A stretch of DNA of 64,000 bases. It comes from Kribbella capetownensis. GTDB taxonomy: Bacteria; Actinomycetota; Actinomycetes; Propionibacteriales; Kribbellaceae. The stretch covers positions 216,161-280,160 of the forward strand of contig NZ_SJKD01000011.1 of NCBI RefSeq assembly GCF_004331485.1, given 5' to 3'. The notes beneath the pieces were generated by a model. It worked only from the letters and a program-made list of their open reading frames with translations, was not told where the DNA came from and made no database searches. Below, one piece after another: positions 9,201-17,650 of this stretch (within the stretch, counting starts at the first letter, position 1; every line of letters begins with the position of its first letter). The translations under genes and the position numbers were made by a program.

Positions 9201-10319
9201 TCAGCCGGCGGTCCGCATTCGGTCGACGATCAGCTCGAGGAGTTCGGGGCCGGTGCCGAAGTTGAGGCGGACGAAGCCGGTGGCGCCCGGGTCGTAGTCG
9301 CGACCCGGGCCCAAGGCAACCTTCGCGCGGCGGAGGAAGAACTCGCTCGGCTCCTCGTCCAGCCCGAGCCCACGGCAGTCGAGCCAGGCCAGGTACGTCG
9401 CCTCCGGCGGAGTCCAGGTGATGCCGCCAGGCAGGTGGTCGCGCAGGTACCCGCGGTTCTCGTCGAGCTGTCGCAGTACGGCGTCGAGCCAGTCGTCGCA
9501 CTCGGAGAACGCGACCTCTGCGGCAAGGACTCCGAGCAGTCCGGCCTGCTCGGCGGTGTAAGGCAGACGATCGACGACCCTCTGCGCCCGGTCGGATGCC
9601 GTCACGGCCATCGCCGCCTTCAGCCCTGCCAGGTTGAACGCCTTCGACGCTGACGTCAGCACGATCCCGTGCTCGCGGGCCGCGTCGGACACCTCGAGCC
9701 ACGGCACATGTGACGCGCCGGGCAGCACCAGCGGCGCATGGATCTCATCGGCCAGAACCCAAGCGTCGTACGCCGCGCAGAGCTCCGCGATCGCCGCGAG
9801 CTCCTCGTGCGGCAACACCCGGCCGGTCGGGTTGTGCGGGTTGGCGAGGACCAGTACTTCGAGCCCGTCAGCCAGCGCCTCGCGGAGGCGATCGAGGTCG
9901 AACCAGCCGTCCTCACGCAACGGGATCAGCACGGTGCGAAGGCCGGCTCGTGGGATCTGACTGAGGAACGGCGGGTACGCGGCGGTCGCGAAGCCGACCG
10001 AACCACCCGGTGCGAGGGCGAGACAGAGCTCGATCAGTCCGGCCATCACGTCCGGTACCAACGTGATGCGGTCCGGATCCACGGTCCACCCGAGCCGCCG
10101 GTCGGCGAAGCCGGTGAAGGCATCCCGCAAGGACTTCGGCACCTCGAAGGCGTACCCGAGATCGCTGCGGTCCACCGCCTCGTGCAGGACCCGCGCGATC
10201 GGCTCGGCGAGATCGAAGTCCATCTCCGCCACCGTCGCCGAGATCACTCCCGGCGCGTGGCCGGACCATTTCTCGCCGCGTCGCTTCTGTAACTCCGCCA
10301 GCTCGGCAACCTTCAGCAT
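9201..10319 (-). CDS. PLP-dependent cystathionine beta-lyase, MalY/PatB type
   Basis: The 372-residue fold-type I PLP enzyme has conserved motifs NPHNPTG (160-166), the cofactor Asp in LADEIHAPL (189-197), and the Schiff-base lysine Lys226 in SASKAFNLAGLK. The N-terminal KWSG near residues 17-20 and the DEIHAPL motif favour the MalY/PatB C-S lyase group over ordinary aminotransferases. It would cleave cystathionine or cysteine conjugates in the cytoplasm. Some members also regulate transcription; nothing here shows that. Confidence 0.88.
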   Translation of the reverse strand: MLKVAELAELQKRRGEKWSGHAPGVISATVAEMDFDLAEPIARVLHEAVDRSDLGYAFEVPKSLRDAFTGFADRRLGWTVDPDRITLVPDVMAGLIELCLALAPGGSVGFATAAYPPFLSQIPRAGLRTVLIPLREDGWFDLDRLREALADGLEVLVLANPHNPTGRVLPHEELAAIAELCAAYDAWVLADEIHAPLVLPGASHVPWLEVSDAAREHGIVLTSASKAFNLAGLKAAMAVTASDRAQRVVDRLPYTAEQAGLLGVLAAEVAFSECDDWLDAVLRQLDENRGYLRDHLPGGITWTPPEATYLAWLDCRGLGLDEEPSEFFLRRAKVALGPGRDYDPGATGFVRLNFGTGPELLELIVDRMRTAG

Positions 10320-10340
10320 GCCGAGGATGTACCCAGTTCG

Positions 10341-10943
10341 TCAGTCCGGGACGCGGTCGCCGGGTGGGGTGAAGGCGGCCAGGATGGTCGTGGTGATGTA
10401 GGCGGCGGCCTTGTCGGGGGTGACGCGGCCGGCGGTGATCTCGTCGGCCGCCCCGTGCATCACGTTGTGCATGACGCCGACCAGCCACGACGTCGGCAGG
10501 TCCTTCCGGAAAGCGCCCTGCTTGCGGCCGCGCTCGATCAGCTTCTCCACCCGTGCCATCGGGTCGGCGTGCAGCTCCCGCACCCGGCCCGGCGGGAGGG
10601 TGTTCTGAGCGGCGATCAGGAGCGAGCGATACCGGTCCACCAGGCGCCAGCTGGACTCGATCAGCTGGGTCAGCGCGTCGCGCGGATCCCCGGTCAGGTC
10701 GACCTGGGCGAGTGCCTCCTCGCCGTCCTCGATCGCGTGCACGAACACCGCGTCGAGCAGCTCGGCCCGGGACGGGAAATGGCCGTACAGGGTGACCCGC
10801 CCGACACCGGCCGCTTTGGCGATCTCGCTCGTACTGGCCGCCGGATCGCGGCCCAGGCACTCCGTCGCCGCGTCCAGGATCGCCGCGATGTTGCGCTGCG
10901 CGTCGGCCCGCTTGCCCGTCGTACTCGCCTGCTTCGCCGGCAT
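10341..10943 (-). CDS. TetR-family regulator, divergent from a DHA2 exporter
   Basis: The 200-residue protein has an N-terminal TetR helix-turn-helix (SEIAKAAGVGRVTLYGHFPS, about residues 39-58) and a helical C-terminal ligand domain. The ATG at 10943 has a GGGAG ribosome-binding site, which makes it preferable to an in-frame ATG seven codons upstream. It is transcribed away from an MFS exporter, and the 92-nt gap contains a nested palindrome. This is the classic layout of a drug-responsive repressor controlling itself and its exporter. Confidence 0.92.
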   Translation of the reverse strand: MPAKQASTTGKRADAQRNIAAILDAATECLGRDPAASTSEIAKAAGVGRVTLYGHFPSRAELLDAVFVHAIEDGEEALAQVDLTGDPRDALTQLIESSWRLVDRYRSLLIAAQNTLPPGRVRELHADPMARVEKLIERGRKQGAFRKDLPTSWLVGVMHNVMHGAADEITAGRVTPDKAAAYITTTILAAFTPPGDRVPD

Positions 10944-10956
10944 CGGAACTCCCTTG

Positions 10957-11012
10957 TCGAACACTGCTGTACGAGTTACTGTACCTGCAATAACTCGAAC
11001 AATGGTGTTCGA
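10957..11012. promoter_or_regulatory. Nested palindromic operator between tetR and the DHA2 exporter
   Basis: Outer arms TCGAACAC (10957-10964) and GTGTTCGA (11005-11012) and inner arms CGAGTTA (10972-10978) and TAACTCG (10991-10997) are all symmetric about one centre near 10984.5. The element covers most of the divergent promoter region. It fits a TetR-family operator bound by one or two dimers; which protein binds is inference. Confidence 0.7.
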
Positions 11013-11035
11013 TTTGACTAGTGAGGACGAGAATC

Positions 11036-12427
11036 ATGGAAGAAACCGGAGCGGACCCGCGTCGGTGGCGACTGCTCGGACTACTCGCCATCGCGCAGTT
11101 CATGCTGATCCTGGACGTGACCGTGGTAGCGATCGCGCTGCCGCACATCGGCATCGACCTCGGCCTGGACCGCAGCACGCTGACCTGGGTGGTCAGCGCG
11201 TACACCCTGATGTTCGGCGGCCTGATGCTGCTCGGCGGCCGGGCCTCCGATCTGTTCGGATCCCGCGTCGTGGTGCTCACCGGGCTGCTGGTGTTCACCG
11301 CGGCCTCGCTGACCAGCGGACTGGCCAACAGCGCCGAACTGCTGATCGGCGGCCGGATCGCGCAGGGCGTCGGCGCTGCGCTGCTCTCACCGAGTGCGCT
11401 GTCCGTGGTGACCAAAACGTTCGACGGCGAGGAGCGGAACAAGGCGCTCGGCATCTGGTCCGCGATCGGTGGTGGTGGCGCGGCGATCGGCGTACTGATC
11501 GGCGGACTGCTGACCGCCGGACCGGGCTGGCAGTGGGTGTTCTACGTCAACGTCCCGGTCGGTCTGGTCGTGTTCGCGATCCTGCTCCGGATGCTGCCCG
11601 CCGACCGGCCGGCCGAGCGTCAGGGCGGGTTGGACCTGCCGGGCGCGATCCTGGTCACGGCCGGCACCGGTACGGCGATCTACGCGCTGATCAAGGCCGG
11701 AGACCGGGGCTGGTTGTCCGCCGCGACACTGCTGACCTTGGCCGGCGCGGTTGTCCTGTACGCCGCGTTCGCCTGGCTGCAGCGGGTCGTCTGGTCGCCG
11801 CTGATGGACCTGCGGATCCTGACCCGCCGACCGGTTGCCGCCGGCTCCTTCCTGATCCTGGTCGCGACCGCGCTGATGATCTCGATCTTCTTCCTCGGAT
11901 CGTTCTATCTCCAGCATTACAAGGGGTACGGCGCCCTTCGCACCGGACTGTCCTTCCTTCCGATCGCCGTCGCCACGACCATCGGGGCACACCTGTCCGG
12001 ACAGCTGGTCGGCAAGGTCGGTGCTCGTCCGGTCGCGATGGTCGGGCTGGCCGTCGCTGCGATCGCCATCGTTGTCCCAGCGGTCTGGGATGGTGCTCTC
12101 ATGGTGGTGATCGGGACGACGATCGGGGGCGCTGGGATCGGTGCCGCGTTCGTCGCCGCGTCGACCACGACGTTCAGCCAGATCGACTACCGCGAGGCTG
12201 GGGTCGCGTCCGGGATTCTGAGCACGTTCCACGAGTTCGGTGGTTCGCTCGGGGTTGCGGTGGTGTCCAGCCTCGCCGCGGCCAGCCTGGCCGGCACCGT
12301 GACGACCGGATTCACCCATGGTTTCACCTTCGCCGCGGTCGTTGCGGCCGTCGCAGCAGTCCTCGCGCTGGCCGTCGTACCGGCCGCCAGGCCCACGACA
12401 GGAGCAGAAGCCCATGCCGCACACTGA
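11036..12427 (+). CDS. MFS multidrug exporter, DHA2 (EmrB/QacA) family
   Basis: The 463-residue membrane protein has about 14 hydrophobic segments and the DHA2 motifs LDVTVVAIALPHI in TM1 (motif D1) and LGGRASDLFGSRVV after TM2 (motif A). It would export lipophilic drugs or metabolites by proton antiport. The ATG at 11036 follows a GAGG box; an in-frame GTG five codons earlier is possible. The divergent TetR gene and the palindrome between them suggest drug-inducible control. The 3' end overlaps an acetyltransferase gene by 14 nt. Confidence 0.93.
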   Translation: MEETGADPRRWRLLGLLAIAQFMLILDVTVVAIALPHIGIDLGLDRSTLTWVVSAYTLMFGGLMLLGGRASDLFGSRVVVLTGLLVFTAASLTSGLANSAELLIGGRIAQGVGAALLSPSALSVVTKTFDGEERNKALGIWSAIGGGGAAIGVLIGGLLTAGPGWQWVFYVNVPVGLVVFAILLRMLPADRPAERQGGLDLPGAILVTAGTGTAIYALIKAGDRGWLSAATLLTLAGAVVLYAAFAWLQRVVWSPLMDLRILTRRPVAAGSFLILVATALMISIFFLGSFYLQHYKGYGALRTGLSFLPIAVATTIGAHLSGQLVGKVGARPVAMVGLAVAAIAIVVPAVWDGALMVVIGTTIGGAGIGAAFVAASTTTFSQIDYREAGVASGILSTFHEFGGSLGVAVVSSLAAASLAGTVTTGFTHGFTFAAVVAAVAAVLALAVVPAARPTTGAEAHAAH

Positions 12428-12884
12428 GATCCGCCGCGCGGTCCCTGCGGACGCCGAGACCGTCTTGACCATGCTGCAGGAGCTCGCCGGGTATCAGGAT
12501 CAGCTGGCGTACGTCACCGCGAGCGTTTCGGACTGGCAGGGCTTCCTGTCTCGCTCGGACGTGATCGTGCTGATCGCTTCGGTCGATGGGCAGGTGGCCG
12601 GCTATGTGTCGTCGCTGCGCCGGGCATATCTGTGGGTCGGTGGCGATCAACTCGCGCTGGACGACCTGAACGTCCGCGAACAGTTCCGCGACGCCGGCGT
12701 CGGTCGGGCCCTCATGCTCGAGCTGGCCCGGCATGCACTCCCCGACCGTCTCCCGATCGGCTGGGGCCTACGCCTCGAAAACAAGGCCGGCTACCGCTTC
12801 TACGAACGTTTAGGCGCCACCCTCACCACCAAAACCACCGCCAGCTGGAGCCCCGACATCTACGAGAAGCTGGTGGGCAACTAA
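12414..12884 (+). CDS. GNAT-family N-acetyltransferase
   Basis: The 156-residue protein is a single GNAT domain: N-terminal EIRRAVPADAETVLTMLQEL, an acetyl-CoA-binding V-R-x-x-x-R-x-x-G-x-G/A-type segment (LNVREQFRDAGVGRALMLEL, about 83-102), and a C-terminal YRFYERLGA motif. It starts inside the end of the exporter gene, so the two are probably one transcript. A resistance role (acetylating the drug the pump exports) is possible but unproven. Confidence 0.88.
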   Translation: MPHTEIRRAVPADAETVLTMLQELAGYQDQLAYVTASVSDWQGFLSRSDVIVLIASVDGQVAGYVSSLRRAYLWVGGDQLALDDLNVREQFRDAGVGRALMLELARHALPDRLPIGWGLRLENKAGYRFYERLGATLTTKTTASWSPDIYEKLVGN

Positions 12885-13163
12885 TGGTTAGGCCTCCACG
12901 CGTCCGCTCCGCTCGGTACCGCTTGCCCGCAGCCGCTCCCACCCACCCCGTTCCTTGCCTCGCGCGTGCTCCTACGTCGCCCGCTTGCTGACTACGGGTG
13001 GTGTCGCCGGCACGTACATCCTCAGCAGACACGATCTCGAGTGGTGGCCGCACGCCGCTACCGGCCTGCGGCCACCACAGGGGGCTGACTCGGCACGAGC
13101 CGGTCAGGTCCCGCGGTGGCCGCGTCGCGTGATGGCGCTGGGTTGTTGGGCACGGCGTGCCGG

Positions 13164-13763
13164 CTAGGTTGTGGTTCGGCGTTGGGGGCCGGCGGTCTTG
13201 GGGATTTCTCCGTGGAGGTGGGGGATGTAGACGAGCTTCTGGGTCTGGCCGTCGAGTACGGTTGACTCGACGAGTTCCAGGTCGAGCTCGGCGCCGTCGT
13301 GGAGGAGGGCAGCTGCGCCGGCGCGGCCGGATACGGCGGGGAACATGATGATCTCGAGGCGGTCGACGAGGCCGGCGGCGAGCAGAGCGCGGTTCAGCGC
13401 GATGCTGCCGTGCGATCGCATCGGGACGTCCGTGGTGCGCTTCAGGCGCTCGATCGCCGTCACCGCATCCTCGTTCAGAACCGTCGAGTTCTGCCACCCG
13501 AGCGGCTCTTCGAGTGTGCTGGAGAACACGATCTTCGGCAGCGTGTTCAGGCTGTCGTAGTAGGGCTCGTCAAAGTCGACCACGAACTTCCGGAACTGCC
13601 GGAACGTCGTCGCGCCGAAGACGAGTACCTGGTCCTGCGCGAAGGTGCGCACCCGGTCCGCGCGGATCTCGGGGCCCTCCTTCCCCCAATATCCGGGCCA
13701 GCCCGCGGCCATGCCGTAGCCGTCCACGCTGCAGAAGAAGTCAACGGTGAAGGTGGTGCTCAT
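13164..13763 (-). CDS. Dihydrofolate-reductase-like (RibD C-terminal domain) protein
   Basis: The 199-residue protein matches the RibD-C/DHFR-like fold: N-terminal TVDFFCSVDGYGM, a central LVFGATTFRQF strand-helix, and GSIALNRALLAAGLVDRLEIIMFPAV near residues 118-143. Such stand-alone proteins bind NADPH and reduce unknown substrates. True DHFR or riboflavin reductase activity is unlikely because the neighbours have no folate or riboflavin genes. No linked pathway is visible. Confidence 0.85.
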   Translation of the reverse strand: MSTTFTVDFFCSVDGYGMAAGWPGYWGKEGPEIRADRVRTFAQDQVLVFGATTFRQFRKFVVDFDEPYYDSLNTLPKIVFSSTLEEPLGWQNSTVLNEDAVTAIERLKRTTDVPMRSHGSIALNRALLAAGLVDRLEIIMFPAVSGRAGAAALLHDGAELDLELVESTVLDGQTQKLVYIPHLHGEIPKTAGPQRRTTT

Positions 13764-13856
13764 GTGGTGCTCCCTTTCCTGTTCTGCGCCGCCTCAGATG
13801 GGCCGGCGTCACTCCTTCTACGAACCCGACCGACCCGATCCGACATCTGTCTCGTA

Positions 13857-14225
13857 CTAGGTTGCGTCGGTCTTCTGACTGAAGGCGCAGCGCCAGCGGC
13901 CGTTCACGTGTACGTAGAGCTCGGTGATCCACTCTTCGGCGGTGTACGGCGTTCCGTCCCAGGAGCCCGTGCTGGCCTTGCGGGCTGTGTATACGACGGC
14001 GTCGCCGACGCGTGCGAGCCGTTCGTCTCCGATGACCGTCATGGTGTGGTGCGCCAGCCTGCCTGAGGCGATCCATCCGAGGATGTCCGACCTCGGGGTG
14101 GCTCCGGACGGGCCGACGTACACCCAGTCGTCGGTCATGAACTGCCCGATCGCGTCGGCGTCGTTGTGTAGCAGGGCGGCGTCGAAGGCGGCTGAGACGG
14201 CGCGGACTTCATCCTCGACTGGCAT
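13857..14225 (-). CDS. SnoaL/NTF2-like protein (DUF4440 type)
   Basis: The 122-residue protein fits a cone-shaped NTF2-like fold: an N-terminal helix pair (VRAVSAAFDAALLHNDADAI), then FMTDDWVYVGPSG and a C-terminal strand ending NGRWRCAFSQ. These are small enzymes or ligand-binding proteins of unassigned role. The ATG at 14225 has a strong AAGGAGG site. It lies divergent from a DUF998 membrane protein. Confidence 0.82.
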   Translation of the reverse strand: MPVEDEVRAVSAAFDAALLHNDADAIGQFMTDDWVYVGPSGATPRSDILGWIASGRLAHHTMTVIGDERLARVGDAVVYTARKASTGSWDGTPYTAEEWITELYVHVNGRWRCAFSQKTDAT

Positions 14226-14328
14226 CTGTCCTCCTTGAAGAAACTCGCTCCGGGGTGTCGAAAATGAGGAAGGTCGGTCGACGCAGGGGAGTAGGAAACC
14301 CCTCAGTCTGCTGGAAGGAACTCGGACC

Positions 14329-14991
14329 ATGACCACCAACGATCTCACCGTCCCGACCACCACCCGGATCTCGACCCGGGCTCTGCTCACCGGCGGGATC
14401 GTCGCCGGTCCGCTGTACGTCGCCGTGTGGCTGGGCCAAGCGTTCACGCGCGAAGGGTTCGACATCACGAGGCACCCGGCCAGTCTGCTCGCGAACGGTG
14501 GGCCAGGCTGGATCCAGACACTGAACTTCGTCGTCAGCGGTCTGCTGTCGATCGGCGCCGCCGTCGGACTTCGCCGTACGCTCACCGGTCGCGGCAGCAC
14601 CTGGGGACCGCGGTTGCTCGTCGCGTACGGCGTTGGGCTGTTGCTGGCCGCGATCTTCAAGGCGGATCCGGCCTCTGGTTTCCCGGCGGGTACGCCGGCC
14701 GACTACGCCGAGATCAGCTCGCGCGGCGTGGGACACTTCGTCGCTGGGGGCATCGGGTTCTCCGGACTGATCGCCGCGTGTCTGGTGTTGGCGGTGCACT
14801 TCCGCAGCGTCGGGCGCCGCGCACTCAGCCGCTTCTCCGCCATCACCGGCGTCCTGTTCTTCGGAGCGTTCGCCGGCCTCAGCGCAGGCGCCGGCAGCCG
14901 CCCAACCATCATCGCCTTCGACCTCGCGGTGACCCTCGCTTGGATCTGGCTCACCGTGATCTGCACCGATGAGCGCCGCGGCCATCACTGA
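14329..14991 (+). CDS. DUF998 integral membrane protein
   Basis: The 220-residue protein has six predicted transmembrane segments and the DUF998 features of an N-terminal GPLYVAVWL segment, the FDITRHPASLL motif after TM1, and an FKADPASGFPAGTP loop around residues 110-123. Function is unknown. It ends 7 nt inside the 3' end of the convergent alpha/beta hydrolase. Confidence 0.85.
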   Translation: MTTNDLTVPTTTRISTRALLTGGIVAGPLYVAVWLGQAFTREGFDITRHPASLLANGGPGWIQTLNFVVSGLLSIGAAVGLRRTLTGRGSTWGPRLLVAYGVGLLLAAIFKADPASGFPAGTPADYAEISSRGVGHFVAGGIGFSGLIAACLVLAVHFRSVGRRALSRFSAITGVLFFGAFAGLSAGAGSRPTIIAFDLAVTLAWIWLTVICTDERRGHH

Positions 14992-15947
14992 CCAGGGTCA
15001 GCACTCACCTCGGGAAGTTCACGGGTGAGTGCTGCCAGGAGGTCGCCGCAGAAGGAACGGATTGCGCGGTTGACCAGCTCAGGCCGCTCCCAGGGCATGA
15101 AGTGGCCGGCGCCCTTCACCCAGAACGGACCGACTGCTTCGGGGAAGGCGAGCGCACACCGTTCCTCGATGTGGTTGCGCATCGTCGCCTGGTCGGTGCC
15201 GATCAGCAGCAGTGCGCGGTGCTGGACCGGCCGGTCGATCATCTCCGGGGCCGACAGCGGCCGGGTGCCCATCGCGACCTCGTAGTCGGCGAAGGAGGCT
15301 CGAAGCCGGGCCGCGTCGCCGTACGGCTCGGTCAAGAACGCCAGGTCGTCCTCGTCGAAGGCATCGGGCGGGCACCACAGGCGGTGCCCATAGAACTCAC
15401 CGATGTACCGCCGGCGCTGCTCAGGCGTAGCCAGCTCGGCGACCAAGGCGTCGGCGTCGTTGCCCTGGCGCCGCTGGTAGTCGTAGACGGCGGGCTTGGG
15501 ATCGATCGGCGGGAGACCCGCCGCGGTGAACGCCTCACCCAGATCCGGCATCGAGTCGTCCAGGATCACCAGGCGGTCCACCCGATCCGGATGGCGGGTG
15601 GCCAGGTCGATGGCGATCATCGCACCCAGATCGTGCCCGGCGACCACTGCGCGGTCCCAGCCGAGCCGGTCGAACAGGCCGGTCAGGTCGGTGTTGAACG
15701 CGTTGAAGTCGTAGAAGTTGTCCGGCGCGAAATCGGATTCGCCGTACCCACGCAGATCCGGCGCGACCACGTCGAACCCCGCCTCGGCCAGCGGCCCGAG
15801 ATTGTGCGACCAGATGCGGCTCGTGCACGGAAACCCGTGAATGAGCAGGAGCGGCACACCCCCGTCCCCACACCGCCGTACCGCCAGGTAATGCTCCTGG
15901 CCGACCTCGATCCGCACCGGCGCAACAACTTCAGCAGGAAGAACCAT
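14985..15947 (-). CDS. Alpha/beta hydrolase, epoxide hydrolase / haloacetate dehalogenase type
   Basis: The 320-residue protein has the oxyanion motif HGFPCTSRIW (38-47), DLRGYGESDF (64-73), and a nucleophile elbow GHDLGA with Asp106 rather than Ser. The likely catalytic His is in GAGHFMPWERPE near residue 284. An Asp nucleophile points to epoxide hydrolases or haloalkanoate dehalogenases, which form an alkyl-enzyme ester, rather than esterases. Substrate cannot be told from sequence. Confidence 0.88.
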   Translation of the reverse strand: MVLPAEVVAPVRIEVGQEHYLAVRRCGDGGVPLLLIHGFPCTSRIWSHNLGPLAEAGFDVVAPDLRGYGESDFAPDNFYDFNAFNTDLTGLFDRLGWDRAVVAGHDLGAMIAIDLATRHPDRVDRLVILDDSMPDLGEAFTAAGLPPIDPKPAVYDYQRRQGNDADALVAELATPEQRRRYIGEFYGHRLWCPPDAFDEDDLAFLTEPYGDAARLRASFADYEVAMGTRPLSAPEMIDRPVQHRALLLIGTDQATMRNHIEERCALAFPEAVGPFWVKGAGHFMPWERPELVNRAIRSFCGDLLAALTRELPEVSADPGQ

Positions 15948-15996
15948 CCATCTGGTTTACACGATCAGCCGCCGGATCAGTACCAAGATTCCGCGC

Positions 15997-16308
15997 TCAA
16001 CGGAGCTTGATGGTGACCAGGGTGGTCTCGATGTCGCTGTCCACCAGGTTGCCGTGGGCATCGAAGGCTCCGGGACCGTCGGTCATGCCGAAGTCGTTGT
16101 CGTTGATGACTACGAGCGTGTCCTGCGGCAGGAGTGCGACCCCCTCGATCTTCTTCGGAGCACCGGCAACGGTGTTCAGGTCGAGGAAGAGCTTCTTGGA
16201 CAGCACCGGTACGCCGGCAGCCGCCGGGTCGGCGAGTGCTTCGTACGACGGCGTGGTGGTCGTCGAGTCCCACGCCGTACCCAGGATGTTGGCGGACGGT
16301 CGCAGTAC
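15997..16308 (-). pseudogene. C-terminal remnant of a phytase-like esterase
   Basis: The frame encodes about 100 residues resembling the extreme C-terminus of secreted 'esterase-like activity of phytase' proteins: ANILGTAWD, then SKKLFLDLNT, KIEGVALLPQDTLVVINDND, and an end like LVTIKL. Full-length relatives are several hundred residues; here the open frame continues only about 45 residues further upstream, into sequence not resembling the family. No signal peptide is visible. It is best read as the leftover of a deleted gene. Confidence 0.6.
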
Positions 16309-16481
16309 GACGCGCTGCAGTCGAGCCAGCAGCGCCGCGGTGACCAGCACCGAGGTACCCACCAGAGCCAACCGGCCGATGACACGAGACACGTACGTGC
16401 TCGCCTCCACCAAGACGTCAGCGCGACGTTCGTCGGAGCAGGTGAACACCGGCTGACACCGTCGTGAACCCTGGCAGGCCG

Positions 16482-17609
16482 CTAGCCCAAGCAGTCGCGT
16501 ACGGCGGTGATCAGGCGGTTGGCTCGGGCGTCGCCGTGGCCGACCATGCGGTTGGCGACGTACGCGAAACCGACGCCGTACTCCTCGTCGCCGAAGGCGA
16601 ACTGGCCGCCGGCGCCGTCGTTGCCGAAGCTGCGTGCACCCAGCATCGGGCGGACGGTGGAGTCGAGGAGATAGCCGGATCCCCAGCGCGCGCCGGCGTC
16701 GAAGCCCAGGAAGCCTTGACCTGAAGAGATCTCGCGCACCGCATCGGTCACGGTGGCGCCAGAGAGCATGCGGTCGTGGCCGTCGATGCCCGTCACGGCC
16801 GCGGCGTACAGACCGGCGAGACCGGTGGCGGAGGCGACTGCGGCCGCCCCGGGAAGCTCCATCCCGAGAAGCGCCGGATCGTTCCAGCCGTGCGGTACGT
16901 CGAGGCCTGGGAAGACGAGCGCGCCGTTCATCGTGACGATCCGGGTGAGGAGATGCTCCGGCCCCGGCATCGGAGGGCGGCCCTCAGCTTCTGCGAGACG
17001 GGCCAGTGTCGGCAGTTCTGCGGCGGGCAGCCCGATCCAGGCCCGCAGCCCGAGCGGATCGCCGGCGACCTGGCGGAAGTACGCACTGGGTCCTTGCCCG
17101 GTGATCCGGCGTACCACCTCGCCGAGGACGAAGCCGAACACATGACCGTGATACTCGTACGACGTCCCTGGTTCCCAGAGCGGCTTCTGCGCCTCGATCG
17201 CCTCGATCACCGGCGTCCAGGCAGCGATCTCGTCGAAGGTCAGCGTCTGGTCCAGCACCGGGATCCCGGCCCGATGCCCGAGCACCATCCGGGACGTGAT
17301 CTTCTCTTTGCCCTCTGCAAAGAACTCCGGCCAGTACTGACCGATCGGCGCATCGAGGTCGAGCCGTCCATACTGCGCGAGCAGATGCACGCAGAGGCTC
17401 ACGATCCCTTTGGCACAAGAGAAAACAGGTACGACGGTATCGCGATCCCATTGGCGCCCGGGAGCCGCTTCACCGTCCCAGAGCTCGACCACTTTTCGGC
17501 CACCGACATAAAGAGTGGTGGCGGCTCCGAGCTCAGGGAACGCGCTGAAGTTGTCCGCGAACACATCGGCGACCGCGCCGAATCCCTCGTCTGCCCAGCC
17601 GCTGTTCAT
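16482..17609 (-). CDS. Beta-lactamase-family serine hydrolase (EstB-like esterase)
   Basis: The 375-residue protein belongs to the class C beta-lactamase/family VIII esterase group. Nucleophile Ser64 and Lys67 lie in SCAKG, the second-motif Tyr is in SYEYHGHVFG (Tyr151 or Tyr153), and the HRAG at 112-115 is the loop seen after the first motif in this group. No signal peptide is visible, so it is probably cytoplasmic and acts on esters or amides rather than as a resistance lactamase. It stands alone. Confidence 0.88.
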   Translation of the reverse strand: MNSGWADEGFGAVADVFADNFSAFPELGAATTLYVGGRKVVELWDGEAAPGRQWDRDTVVPVFSCAKGIVSLCVHLLAQYGRLDLDAPIGQYWPEFFAEGKEKITSRMVLGHRAGIPVLDQTLTFDEIAAWTPVIEAIEAQKPLWEPGTSYEYHGHVFGFVLGEVVRRITGQGPSAYFRQVAGDPLGLRAWIGLPAAELPTLARLAEAEGRPPMPGPEHLLTRIVTMNGALVFPGLDVPHGWNDPALLGMELPGAAAVASATGLAGLYAAAVTGIDGHDRMLSGATVTDAVREISSGQGFLGFDAGARWGSGYLLDSTVRPMLGARSFGNDGAGGQFAFGDEEYGVGFAYVANRMVGHGDARANRLITAVRDCLG

Positions 17610-17650
17610 GCCTCCAGCCTAGGTGGCGGCCAGGTGACGACTCGAGTGAT

